64,000 nt of DNA from Methylotenera sp. (lineage in GTDB: Bacteria > Pseudomonadota > Gammaproteobacteria > Burkholderiales > Methylophilaceae), in the NCBI RefSeq assembly GCF_029945535.1, contig NZ_JAQSCU010000006.1, forward strand, positions 62,001-126,000, in the 5' to 3' direction. Position 1 is the stretch's first letter. The number at the start of each line of letters is the position of its first letter. Positions 33,776 through 42,439 of this stretch are shown here, piece after piece. The notes beneath the pieces are model-generated. The model was not told where the DNA came from. It worked only from the letters and a program-made list of their open reading frames with translations, and made no database searches. The position numbers were made by a program, and so were the translations under genes.

Positions 33776-35011
33776 TTATGCTTTTGTTTTAATTAATTCT
33801 GTATCAAAAACTCTTCTTGTTTCAAAAGTCTCTTTTGAAAATCCTACACCCTGCCATTGAATTAAACGTTTTAAAGCAAAATCAAACATTAGCGGATTGT
33901 AATTGCGTAATGCCTTTAAAAATAATAAATGTGACTCTTCCAGCAACCCCTCTCGGTATAGCTGCTTGGTGGAAACAAGTGGCAATATGGCGGGCAACGG
34001 ATAATCAGTGCCATTGAGCAAGCGTCCGTGCCAATCTGAGCGTGATAGAAGAGGCTTAATAACCCACGCATGATTAAATAAGGTGATTGCGGAAATTTCG
34101 CCGAATACTAAATGTTGATAAGCGGTTGTATCCATCATGCGAGTAAACAAATCAAAACTTTTTACTGTTTTATTCTGATTGTCTAAGTCATCGTCATAAC
34201 CATCACTTGCGAAGTGAGCGAGTACCACGCGCACGCCAGAGTCTAGCGCTGTGCGCATTTTCAACGGATTACCAAAAGCCTGGTTACCGACTTTTACTGC
34301 ACTTTCGCGGCCTGTGTGACTAATGATGGGCATATCTAAATCATGCAACTTTTGGTAAAACTTAGCGCATTTAGGCGATGCTGGGTCTATATTCATACCT
34401 GTAGGCAGCCACTTAATGGCGCAAGCACCTTCGCTGTGAGCTTTTTCTAGTGCATCTATAGCATCTGGACGATATGGGTGAATCGAAGCGACACATTCAA
34501 AATACTGTGGATATTGATTAGCGATTTTTGCCGCATATTCATTAGGCACATGAAATATAGAACTTTTACTATCAGCCACACCTTGCTCATCGCGAAACCA
34601 ATCAAAGGCAAACAGCATGGTTTTATAACCGTGTGGCATCTCGCTCGCCAATTGCGTCATGCGCCTTACAAAACTGGCATCTTCATTATGCTCAACGATG
34701 CAGCCACCATTCATATAAAAATTCTTTTGCACTTTTAAAATCGGGTGCATCCAGCTTTCCATATTAGGGTTAAACCATGCACCACTGCCACTATCGCCCG
34801 CTCCCATGATATGGGCATGGCAATCCCACACTTGGCTTGCGTCAATGCCTGCCCAAATTTGTGCCATCAGTGGGTGATTTTTTAACTCGTCTGGCAGACC
34901 AGATAAACATGGGTTGGTGAATCCAGATTCAGGCCAAAGTCTGATGCCCGCAACGGCGCTGGTTGATAGGCCAAGTGCCGCTGTGCTAAGTAAAAACTGT
35001 CTGCGATTCAT
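33776..35011 (-). CDS. Tat-exported amidohydrolase (Amidohydro_2 family)
   Basis: A 411-residue protein beginning MNRRQFLLSTAALGLS, a twin-arginine signal. The amidohydrolase TIM barrel shows metal-binding DCHAHIMG (about 63-70), a conserved Lys in CAIKWLPTGMN, ISHTGRES, VLAHFASDG, and the catalytic Asp in LNGTDYPLP. This is the pattern of PF04909-type (decarboxylase/lactonase-like) enzymes. Export by Tat implies a folded, metal-loaded periplasmic hydrolase. Substrate unknown; its place beside lipid-remodelling genes suggests an envelope or lipid headgroup substrate. Confidence 0.8.
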   Translation of the reverse strand: MNRRQFLLSTAALGLSTSAVAGIRLWPESGFTNPCLSGLPDELKNHPLMAQIWAGIDASQVWDCHAHIMGAGDSGSGAWFNPNMESWMHPILKVQKNFYMNGGCIVEHNEDASFVRRMTQLASEMPHGYKTMLFAFDWFRDEQGVADSKSSIFHVPNEYAAKIANQYPQYFECVASIHPYRPDAIDALEKAHSEGACAIKWLPTGMNIDPASPKCAKFYQKLHDLDMPIISHTGRESAVKVGNQAFGNPLKMRTALDSGVRVVLAHFASDGYDDDLDNQNKTVKSFDLFTRMMDTTAYQHLVFGEISAITLFNHAWVIKPLLSRSDWHGRLLNGTDYPLPAILPLVSTKQLYREGLLEESHLLFLKALRNYNPLMFDFALKRLIQWQGVGFSKETFETRRVFDTELIKTKA

Positions 35012-35038
35012 GTGGTTTTGAAGTTAAGCTAAGAGCTT

Positions 35039-36664
35039 TTATAGAAAGCCAGTAAAAGACGCACGCACGCTGGGGCGATTGTCTTCGCCTGGCATCGACT
35101 TGCCTTTCACTAACTTTTCATACAAGGCTAAGCCATTCTCATCTAGTTTGCTGTCGCTGCCATTGTCAAACACCAGCTTGCCATCATGACCGAATAACAC
35201 TAGTTGCAAAGGGTCGGCCTCAGTAGCGCCTGCTCGTAAAGCAATGTCGTCTGGCGTTATGGCAAAGCTGCCGAGTACATTCTTAGTGACAAAATCTACC
35301 TGCGGATAGGCGATGTAAACTAGCTCGGAACAGACGATAGTATCGGTAGTGTTGACGTCAAAATTAAAGTCATATTTCTTACCTAAGTTCCCTAACGCAA
35401 GTTCTACTGCTTCTAGTCGATCTGCCAGAGTGAGATTTTTAGGGCGCAAAATCGCCACGTCATCCACATTCATAAAGTCTTGCAGTTTATTAAGCTGCAC
35501 GCCGTTTCTTAAAGCTTCAACTACGCCGCGACCTTCAGTGATTTTAGCTAGATTTTTTTGCACTATAGGTAAATCTAGTGCGTTCATTTCACGAAGCTGA
35601 TCGGCTGTGCCTATGTAAATCGCTGCATGACCAAAATGACCTGGGATACTTTTGTCTGTGAGTGTGAAAGGAGTTTTCTCAAGCAAAATATCGCCAGGCT
35701 GTAATTGTGCCAGCATGTTTTTCAACATTACAGCATCATCCTTAAGCTTGCCAGCACGCCAGCGCACTATGCCCATGGTATTGCCAACTAGTTTGGAGCT
35801 GGTAAATTTGATTTTATTTAAACCGCGCCCTGACAAATCAACCGCGCCACCTGCAGCTTTCACGGGTAAAGTGAAAATTTCTTTAAACACATTGCCGCCC
35901 TTTAAGCCTTTAATCATCGGGCTTTGCGCAACTTCGCGATATAGCGATTGAATAGAAGGCGAGCTCTGGCTTATTTGCAGCTCAATTTCAGATTTATTAT
36001 CTGCAAAGAAACGTACAGCATCGTTAAACGTTTTCCGATATTCAGGGTTGTTAGAGCGCACGGTTGACGAGTCATAAAAACCTTCTGGTATACCGAATTC
36101 TGGGTAACCCTCGTTGAGTTTATTGCGTTGTAAATGATTGTTATCCAAGGCTTCATGCATTTCTTTGCTATTTTCAAACAAGGTCACCGCGGCTGACATA
36201 GCAATCACGATTTCAGTCACGCGTGCTTTATCGTCAATTTCATTATCCACGCGATATAACGCACTTCTATGTGATAAAGCTTGTTTGAATAGGTTATTGC
36301 GTAACTCATGTGCCTCAGAAAGTGCTTTTGCCACGCGCAAGGCATAAGCGGAAGGTAGTGCGCCGTGATGCTTTTTTATCGCCTGATTAGACTCATCCAC
36401 AAAATGTGGCAGTTGTTCACGCAGTTTTTTTGATTGATCTATTAGCGTTAAAACTTGCAGCGCGTCTTGCTCAAAATAAGAGGGATTACTTAATTTTTGG
36501 ATTGGACTGTTAGGGTTTATAAGGCTGCTGTCTGGATTGGCTGCACCTTCAGTTGAGTTGGTCGCGTAAGCAGGAGTAGCCAATAGCAGCGATAGGCAAA
36601 GAACATGAAAAATCTTTTTGTTAGATGCGGTTATTTTTTTGAGCGTCGTTTTATTGTATTTCAA
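35039..36664 (-). CDS. YiiX/YebB-like permuted NlpC/P60 cysteine hydrolase
   Basis: A 541-residue secreted protein with a signal peptide (about 1-34) and a helical N-terminal region to residue 310. A permuted papain-fold domain follows: QPGDILLEK (322-330), GHFGHAAIYIG with His346, VVEAL (381-385), and DTIVCSELVYIAY with Cys445. The His-then-Cys order is that of the YiiX/LRAT-like group, whose eukaryotic members act as phospholipid acyltransferases or phospholipases. It lies 26 bp after the Aas-like gene. A periplasmic lipid or peptidoglycan hydrolase/acyltransferase is inferred. Confidence 0.82.
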   Translation of the reverse strand: MKYNKTTLKKITASNKKIFHVLCLSLLLATPAYATNSTEGAANPDSSLINPNSPIQKLSNPSYFEQDALQVLTLIDQSKKLREQLPHFVDESNQAIKKHHGALPSAYALRVAKALSEAHELRNNLFKQALSHRSALYRVDNEIDDKARVTEIVIAMSAAVTLFENSKEMHEALDNNHLQRNKLNEGYPEFGIPEGFYDSSTVRSNNPEYRKTFNDAVRFFADNKSEIELQISQSSPSIQSLYREVAQSPMIKGLKGGNVFKEIFTLPVKAAGGAVDLSGRGLNKIKFTSSKLVGNTMGIVRWRAGKLKDDAVMLKNMLAQLQPGDILLEKTPFTLTDKSIPGHFGHAAIYIGTADQLREMNALDLPIVQKNLAKITEGRGVVEALRNGVQLNKLQDFMNVDDVAILRPKNLTLADRLEAVELALGNLGKKYDFNFDVNTTDTIVCSELVYIAYPQVDFVTKNVLGSFAITPDDIALRAGATEADPLQLVLFGHDGKLVFDNGSDSKLDENGLALYEKLVKGKSMPGEDNRPSVRASFTGFL

Positions 36665-36690
36665 TTGAAAGTCCCCGATTGAGTGCTTAT

Positions 36691-38823
36691 TTAAGCGGCT
36701 TCTGCCATTTTTTTAAGTGTGACGTAATCTGTTTTACCTGTGCCAAGTAATGGCAATTCTTCTACATGAATGATTTTGCGAGCAATGGCAATTTCTGGAC
36801 TGCCTAAATTTTTAGCCACTATTTGTAAGTCTTCGCGCTTTAATTCAGGGTCAGATGTAAATAGAACAATGTTCTCACCGCGCTGAACATCGGTTTGCGT
36901 ACTTGCTGCGTGCTGATGCTCTGGTGCGGCAGTGCATGCGATCTTCTCAACCACTTCAAGCGAGACCATTTCCCCAGCTACTTTTGCAAAGCGTTTTACG
37001 CGTCCTTTAATATGTATAAATCCTTGAGCGTCAACATCTACAATATCGCCAGTGTTGTACCAGCCATCTTCAGGTGGAATGAGTACGCCAGGGTTATCGA
37101 ATAAATAATAACCCTTCATGACATTTTCGCCTTTCACATGTAGCAAGCCGCCCGAGTCAATACCTGGTATCGACTCAAGTTTGTGTTCCATGCCTGGCAC
37201 GAACTGGCCAACACTGCCGTTTAAGTTGGCCATTGGCGTATTAGCCGAAAGTACTGGTGCGCATTCTGTTGCGCCATAGCCTTCTAAAATGCGAATACCG
37301 AATTTTTCCGTGTAAGTTTTGCGGACTTCTTCATTAAGCTTTTCTGCGCCCGCCACCACGATTCTCAGTTTGTAGAAGTCATATGGGTGTGCGAATTTGG
37401 CGTAGTTACCTAAGAACGTACTAGTGGCAAAAAACACGGTACAGCCACGGTCATAAATCACTTCTGGGATGACTTTGTATTGTAACGGTGATGGGAAAAG
37501 ATGAATTTTGATGCCATTAAGCACCGGTAATAATGAGCCAGTAAAACCAAAAGCATGGAATATCGGCAACACCATCATGAATTTGTCTGTTGGGCTAAAA
37601 TCTAAAATGGCCATGATTTGCGACATGTTAGACAGCAGGCTTTTATGGGAATGCACCACGCCTTTTGGTTTGCCTTCAGAGCCTGATGTAAATAAGACCA
37701 CAGCAGGCTCATCTGGCTTATTCACTTCCATGGCAGCGCGTGGGTAATGCAGCGCATAGCCCACCAGCCAAGCACGATCGACTACGGTAAAATCCGCACG
37801 TAAATCTTCTAAATATAGTACTTTTAGATTTTTAAGTTCAGCAATGACGCTTTCTAATTTAGCCGTTTCAATAAACTTATGTGAGGTAATGATGGTTTTT
37901 ATATTGGCCGCGATACATGCGTTTTGCATGCCTGAAGTGCCTGATGTGTAATTAATCATGGCGGGTACACGGTTGAATGCGGTCATACCTAAAATGAGTG
38001 CGATCGTGTTGGTGATGTTAGGCATCAGCACGCCCACTGTTTCGTTAGCGCTGCTCACTTTAGTCACGATGCGACCTAAAGCAAGACTCTTTTTGAGTAA
38101 ATCTTGATAAGTTTCTTCCGTCTCATTCAGATCTTCAATGAGCTTGTAGTTGCTGCCAAATTTATCAACGGCGTCTAAAAAAGATTCAAATAATGTGCGG
38201 CTTTTTTGCGCTTGGAATAACATTTTTTGCATGACGCTACGCATACCCTCGCCGGCGATGCGGCGGCGTTGCTTGCCTGTTGGGAAGCCGTAATGGGTGG
38301 CTTTAGGCATGGCGATACTTGTAGTCGGCATCACAGTAAGCGTGACTTTTGGTAACAATCTTCTTGGATGGTGATTTGTTAAACGTCCAAAATAAGACTC
38401 AGCCGCGCCATCAATACGCACTGGCAGAATAGATGCGCCTGTTTTTGCCGCCACAAAACCGGGGCCGTCATAAACCTTCATTAAATTGCCAGTTAAGGTG
38501 ATGCGGCCTTCTGGGAAAATCACTACATTTTCGCCAGTTTCCAGCAGTTTAATCACTTTTTTCATGGCTAGTGGGCTGGTTGGGTCTACTGCCAAATGGG
38601 GTGTTAAGCGTAAAGCTTGTCTAAACGTCCATTTCTTTAGCACTGAAGTGTGTACAACGAAAGTTGCCCTTTTAGGTAAAAATAAGCCAAGTAATAAGCC
38701 GTCTAAAAAGGATTCGTGATTGGCGACGATGAGCAGTCTATTTTCGGCTGGCACATTCTCTAACCCGCGCACTTCAACACGAAACAGAATTTTGCAAATA
38801 AATCGTAATATATTGACCAACAT
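36691..38823 (-). CDS. aas: Aas-like bifunctional acyltransferase / acyl-ACP synthetase
   Basis: A 710-residue fusion. The N-terminal PlsC acyltransferase has NHESFLD (35-41) and FPEGR (103-107). The C-terminal AMP-forming ligase has LFTSGSEGKPKG, YGATECAPVLS, YNTGDI, GRVKRFAKVAGEMVS and the catalytic Lys in LGTGKTDY. Aas reacylates lyso-phosphatidylethanolamine using acyl-ACP it makes from free fatty acid. I chose the ATG at 38823, 7 bases after GGGAGA; a GTG 30 bases upstream is less likely. It follows the ArsR-type gene and shares a transcript with the LplT-like gene far downstream. Confidence 0.9.
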   Translation of the reverse strand: MLVNILRFICKILFRVEVRGLENVPAENRLLIVANHESFLDGLLLGLFLPKRATFVVHTSVLKKWTFRQALRLTPHLAVDPTSPLAMKKVIKLLETGENVVIFPEGRITLTGNLMKVYDGPGFVAAKTGASILPVRIDGAAESYFGRLTNHHPRRLLPKVTLTVMPTTSIAMPKATHYGFPTGKQRRRIAGEGMRSVMQKMLFQAQKSRTLFESFLDAVDKFGSNYKLIEDLNETEETYQDLLKKSLALGRIVTKVSSANETVGVLMPNITNTIALILGMTAFNRVPAMINYTSGTSGMQNACIAANIKTIITSHKFIETAKLESVIAELKNLKVLYLEDLRADFTVVDRAWLVGYALHYPRAAMEVNKPDEPAVVLFTSGSEGKPKGVVHSHKSLLSNMSQIMAILDFSPTDKFMMVLPIFHAFGFTGSLLPVLNGIKIHLFPSPLQYKVIPEVIYDRGCTVFFATSTFLGNYAKFAHPYDFYKLRIVVAGAEKLNEEVRKTYTEKFGIRILEGYGATECAPVLSANTPMANLNGSVGQFVPGMEHKLESIPGIDSGGLLHVKGENVMKGYYLFDNPGVLIPPEDGWYNTGDIVDVDAQGFIHIKGRVKRFAKVAGEMVSLEVVEKIACTAAPEHQHAASTQTDVQRGENIVLFTSDPELKREDLQIVAKNLGSPEIAIARKIIHVEELPLLGTGKTDYVTLKKMAEAA

Positions 38824-38875
38824 TTCAGCTCTCCCAGCTTGAGTTGCTATCACTAATAGTGATAATTATTTTTCT

Positions 38876-39181
38876 TTATATTTCGGTTTCAATATAATGC
38901 AATACGCCTTTTATAGCGCTAGTGATTAGGTTTTTATTCACCCAAAAATATACTTCTTTACCAATTTTTTCACTTTGCAGCGCACCGCTTTGATGCAGAA
39001 TTTTTAGGTGATGCGTCACCGCTGTTCGGCTTAATGTAGAGGCTGCTGCAATTTGCAAAATATTGAGTCGCTCTTCTTTTTCAAATGCCAATAGAATGCG
39101 CTGTCTATGCGCATCACCTAGCGCAATAAACAGATGCGCGATATTTTGCCATTCGTCAGGAATCGTTGTGATTTTCTTCAT
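38876..39181 (-). CDS. ArsR/SmtB-type winged-helix regulator
   Basis: A 101-residue protein of typical ArsR length with the recognition region STLSRTAVTHHLKILHQSGA. There is no CxCxxC metal motif, so the signal is unlikely to be arsenic or classical thiophilic metals; other ArsR members sense redox, fatty acids or use dimer-interface sites. It is the first gene of the eight-gene run to 26434. An AT-rich palindrome touches its start codon, and a TTGACA -35 implies a leaderless or near-leaderless transcript. Confidence 0.85.
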   Translation of the reverse strand: MKKITTIPDEWQNIAHLFIALGDAHRQRILLAFEKEERLNILQIAAASTLSRTAVTHHLKILHQSGALQSEKIGKEVYFWVNKNLITSAIKGVLHYIETEI

Positions 39182-39216
39182 AACTATATAATTAGTTATT
39201 TAGTTTTATATGTCAA
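39181..39216 (-). promoter_or_regulatory. promoter with overlapping operator for the arsR-headed operon
   Basis: On the minus strand a consensus -35 TTGACA (39211-39216) lies 16-17 bases before TAATTA/AATTAT (about 39188-39194). Transcription would start at or within two bases of the ATG at 39181. A dyad ATAACTA...TAGTTAT (39180-39199) overlaps the -10, the usual place for an ArsR-type autorepressor operator. There is no room for a Shine-Dalgarno. Confidence 0.6.
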
Positions 39217-39250
39217 GTGGTTTTATAATTTTTTACAGAAGTAGTATAAA

Positions 39251-39280
39251 TAAAAACGGGCACCTAGGTGCCCGTTTTTA
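39251..39280. terminator. bidirectional terminator after amtB
   Basis: A 30-base perfect palindrome with a GC-rich core CGGGCACC/GGTGCCCG flanked by A5 and T5 runs, placed 31 bases beyond the amtB stop. It ends the nitrogen operon and insulates the arsR promoter. Confidence 0.93.
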
Positions 39281-39310
39281 AATTACTAGCTTACTAATTA
39301 AACATATTGC

Positions 39311-40825
39311 TTATGCGTGATATGCACGTTCGCCATGTTCAGTAGTATCTAAGCCTTCACGCTCAGACTCTTCAGAAACACGTAGACCGATTAACACATC
39401 CACAATTTTGAAAGCGATGAATGACACAACTGCAGAAACTACGATTGCTGTCACAACTGCGTAAATCTGTGCAGTCATTTGAGCAGCGAAGTCATAAGTG
39501 CCTACAGCGTTTGCAACGTAGTCATATACGCCCATACCACCTAGTGCTGGGTTAACAAGCACACCAGTAGCTAACGCACCGAATACACCACCAATAGCAT
39601 GTACACCAAATACGTCTAATGCATCATCGTAGCCAAACATGTATTTCACTTTAGCAACCATGAAGTAGCAGATTGGTGAAACAAGCAGGCCGATAACAAT
39701 TGCGCCCATAGGGCCTACAAAGCCGCAAGCAGGTGTAATTGCAACCAAACCAGCAACTGCACCAGAAGCCGCACCTAACATTGATGGTTTGCCTTTGATG
39801 AACCACTCAGAAAATGCCCATGACAATGTAGCTGCACCAGTTGCAATCATCGTGTTCACTAAAGCTAAAGCTGCATAACCGTTAGCCTCTAAGTTAGAGC
39901 CAGCGTTGAAGCCGAACCAACCTACCCACAGTAAGGCTGCACCAACCATCGTTAATGTCAAGCTGTGAGGAGCCATAGACTCTTTACCGTAACCGATACG
40001 TTTACCAACCATGATTGCACCAACTAAACCAGCAACACCAGCGTTGATGTGAACTACTGTACCACCTGCAAAGTCGATTGCACCTTTAGCCCATAACCAA
40101 CCTGCGTTAGCAATAACAGTTTTAAGTGACTCAGCATCAGTAATAGCATCAGGACCGTCCCAGTACCAAACCATATGAGCCATTGGTAAGTATGAGAATG
40201 TGAACCACAACACCATAAATGCCAAGATGGCAGAGAACTTCATACGCTCAGCAAAAGCACCGATAATCAACGCAGGTGTGATGGCCGCAAACGTTAGTTG
40301 GAAAGCAACGAACACTAATTCAGGAATAACAACACCTTTGCTGAATGTAGCGCCCACTGAATCAGGTGTAATGCCAAACAAGAAGGCTTTACCTAAGCCG
40401 CCAAAGAATGGATTGCCGCCCGTGAACGCAACGCTGTAGCCGTAAATAGCCCAGAGTACGCCCATGAAAGAGAAGATCATGAAGGTTTGCATTAAGACTG
40501 ACAACATATTTTTCTGGCGAACTAAGCCACCATAAAACAAACCTAAGCCAGGGATTGCCATTAGTGTTACCAGAATGGTTGCTAGTAACATCCAAGCAGT
40601 GTCGCCCTTGTTTGGCACAGGTGCGGGTGCTGCTGCAACTGCAGGAGCCGCTTCTGGTGCTGCAACCGCAGCCGTTGGTTCAGCAGCAGGTGCTGTTGCC
40701 TCTGGCATTGCCGCTACTGGTGCTGCATCAGCCGCTGGAGCAGCATCTTCAGCAAATGTGTTTGCTGTAAAACCAAATCCAAGTGCCGTGACTAAAGCAA
40801 ACATCGAGAGTAATTTTTTCATCAT
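39311..40825 (-). CDS. amtB: ammonium transporter AmtB
   Basis: A 504-residue Amt channel with a cleavable signal peptide (to about residue 26, TFA), an unusual Ala/Pro-rich periplasmic segment of about 45 residues, then about 11 spans. Ammonium-transport landmarks include GLGLFYGGLVRQKN, the twin-His helices (MAHMVWYW; FGVHAIGGVFGAL) and DFAGGTVVHINAGVAGLVGA. AAGGGGATC precedes ATG-ATG (40825/40822); an upstream in-frame codon at 40858 lies inside glnK. It starts 7 bp after glnK, the classical glnK-amtB pair. Confidence 0.95.
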   Translation of the reverse strand: MMKKLLSMFALVTALGFGFTANTFAEDAAPAADAAPVAAMPEATAPAAEPTAAVAAPEAAPAVAAAPAPVPNKGDTAWMLLATILVTLMAIPGLGLFYGGLVRQKNMLSVLMQTFMIFSFMGVLWAIYGYSVAFTGGNPFFGGLGKAFLFGITPDSVGATFSKGVVIPELVFVAFQLTFAAITPALIIGAFAERMKFSAILAFMVLWFTFSYLPMAHMVWYWDGPDAITDAESLKTVIANAGWLWAKGAIDFAGGTVVHINAGVAGLVGAIMVGKRIGYGKESMAPHSLTLTMVGAALLWVGWFGFNAGSNLEANGYAALALVNTMIATGAATLSWAFSEWFIKGKPSMLGAASGAVAGLVAITPACGFVGPMGAIVIGLLVSPICYFMVAKVKYMFGYDDALDVFGVHAIGGVFGALATGVLVNPALGGMGVYDYVANAVGTYDFAAQMTAQIYAVVTAIVVSAVVSFIAFKIVDVLIGLRVSEESEREGLDTTEHGERAYHA

Positions 40826-40832
40826 GATCCCC

Positions 40833-41210
<378 letters not shown>

Positions 41211-41239
41211 TTACACTTTCCAATCACGCGTTTGTAAAA

Positions 41240-42016
41240 TTAGAATGTTTTTTGTACAAAAACAGTAAATGCGCTATCACCAATATTATGGTTAGTAGCT
41301 GCCACTAAGTAACCAGCATCTTTTGCAGTTGTATCTGAGTAGTATGCACCTAGATTTACGCCGTTGCTCCATGCTTTTGTGGCGCCGATTTTCCAGTCAG
41401 TATAGTCAAAATTACTAGTTCCTTGACCAGTAAATTCTTGGCGACCTAGGTGAACGTTTGCAGTAACTCCTGTGTCAAGAATGGGGTAGTTTGCGTTTAC
41501 TTCTGCATACCAGCTACCATCTGCATTTCTGAAGCCAAAAGCACCATCAGATGCCACAACGGATAGCTTTGCTGCTAACCATTTGTAGCTCAAGCTGCCA
41601 TATACTTCCGTTGTTTCTGCTTTTTTAACGCCAGGAAGTGCGTCGCCTGGATAAATATATTGTAATAATCCAACGTTATAACCAATGCCCGTATCGCCAA
41701 TTGTGCTAGCAAAACCACCATAAAGATCTAATTCAAGGCTAGAGCTAGTATATTGAGCCGCATCTTCTAACCAGCTAATATTAGAGGCCCAAGCACCTGC
41801 ATAGAAACCACTAGAGTGAGCATAGTCGACACCTCCTTGAACAGCTAACTCTTCGTTGGTTTGTGTCAAGCCACGGAAAATATATTGGCTGAATAAGCCA
41901 ACATTGTATGTAAAGGTATGAGGTGATGTTGCTGCTGGGGCAGCATCTTCAGCAAAAGATATTGATGGAATAGATAGTGCAGCTAAAACTGCCACAGATA
42001 ATAATGATTTACGCAT
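41240..42016 (-). CDS. TorF-type putative porin (TIGR02001-like)
   Basis: A 258-residue outer-membrane barrel with a signal peptide (cleavage after SFA, residue about 22), starting its mature part FTYNVGLFSQYIFRGLTQT, a hallmark of the TIGR02001 group, and ending in the aromatic VFVQKTF. It is the first gene of the unit with glnK (68 bp downstream) and amtB. The conserved linkage suggests an outer-membrane path for ammonium or another nitrogen compound; this is inference. AGGGGAA precedes the ATG. Confidence 0.87.
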   Translation of the reverse strand: MRKSLLSVAVLAALSIPSISFAEDAAPAATSPHTFTYNVGLFSQYIFRGLTQTNEELAVQGGVDYAHSSGFYAGAWASNISWLEDAAQYTSSSLELDLYGGFASTIGDTGIGYNVGLLQYIYPGDALPGVKKAETTEVYGSLSYKWLAAKLSVVASDGAFGFRNADGSWYAEVNANYPILDTGVTANVHLGRQEFTGQGTSNFDYTDWKIGATKAWSNGVNLGAYYSDTTAKDAGYLVAATNHNIGDSAFTVFVQKTF

Positions 42017-42066
42017 ATTGCATTCCCCTAATTAATAAACGAATAAATAATATTCTTTAATATGGT

Positions 42067-42084
42067 AAGCAAGTCGCGTGCCAA
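42067..42084 (-). promoter_or_regulatory. sigma-54 (RpoN) promoter of the porin-glnK-amtB operon
   Basis: On the minus strand TTGGCACGCGACTTGCTT matches the RpoN consensus TGGCACG-N4-TTGC at every defined position. Transcription would start near 42055, about 38 bases before the porin ATG. No strong NtrC palindrome was found just upstream; TGCTCCAATAGCA near 42120 is a weak candidate. Confidence 0.9.
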
Positions 42085-42193
42085 TATAAATTTTGTTTAT
42101 AATCAATATGATAGGAATAATGCTATTGGAGCAGAGTTATGTATATATGTATCAAAAGCTGATAAACTAACACTTGAAACTAAAGGAAAAAAC

Positions 42194-42439
42194 ATGTTTA
42201 ACACAGATAAATTAAATGAAATATCAAGTAAAATCAAAGGGATAGTGAGCGACTCGCCCTTAGGTGATGCAGAAAAGAATATTCATGCACTATTAAAGAG
42301 CATGCTCACCAAAATGGAGCTAGTTTCACGCGAGGAGTTTGATGTGCAAGCAGAAGTGCTGCGCAATACGCGTGAAAAGCTTAATCAGTTAGAGGCGAAA
42401 TTAGCTGAGTTAGAGTCGCTGCAAAAGCATCAGCAATGA
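42194..42439 (+). CDS. ubiK: ubiquinone biosynthesis accessory factor UbiK
   Basis: An 81-residue coiled-coil protein of the UbiK/YqiC (BMFP) family, which helps UbiJ assemble the soluble Q-biosynthesis complex. The conserved MELVSREEFDVQAEVL and a Leu-heptad C-terminus are visible. The ATG at 42194 follows AAAGGAAAA; an in-frame ATG at 42062 would pull 44 unconserved residues and the opposing sigma-54 promoter into the gene and is rejected. Its stop overlaps the next start (ATGA). Confidence 0.9.
   Translation: MFNTDKLNEISSKIKGIVSDSPLGDAEKNIHALLKSMLTKMELVSREEFDVQAEVLRNTREKLNQLEAKLAELESLQKHQQ

Noticed and set aside
42062-42193. Upstream in-frame start extending ubiK
   Set aside because: The extra 44 residues are not part of the UbiK family and would overlap the opposing sigma-54 promoter; the ATG at 42194 has a good ribosome site.
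42306-42320. NtrC-like TCACCAAAATGGAGC about 235 bp upstream of the porin-glnK-amtB promoter
   Set aside because: It lies in ubiK codons for the conserved LTKMEL stretch, so coding constraint explains it.
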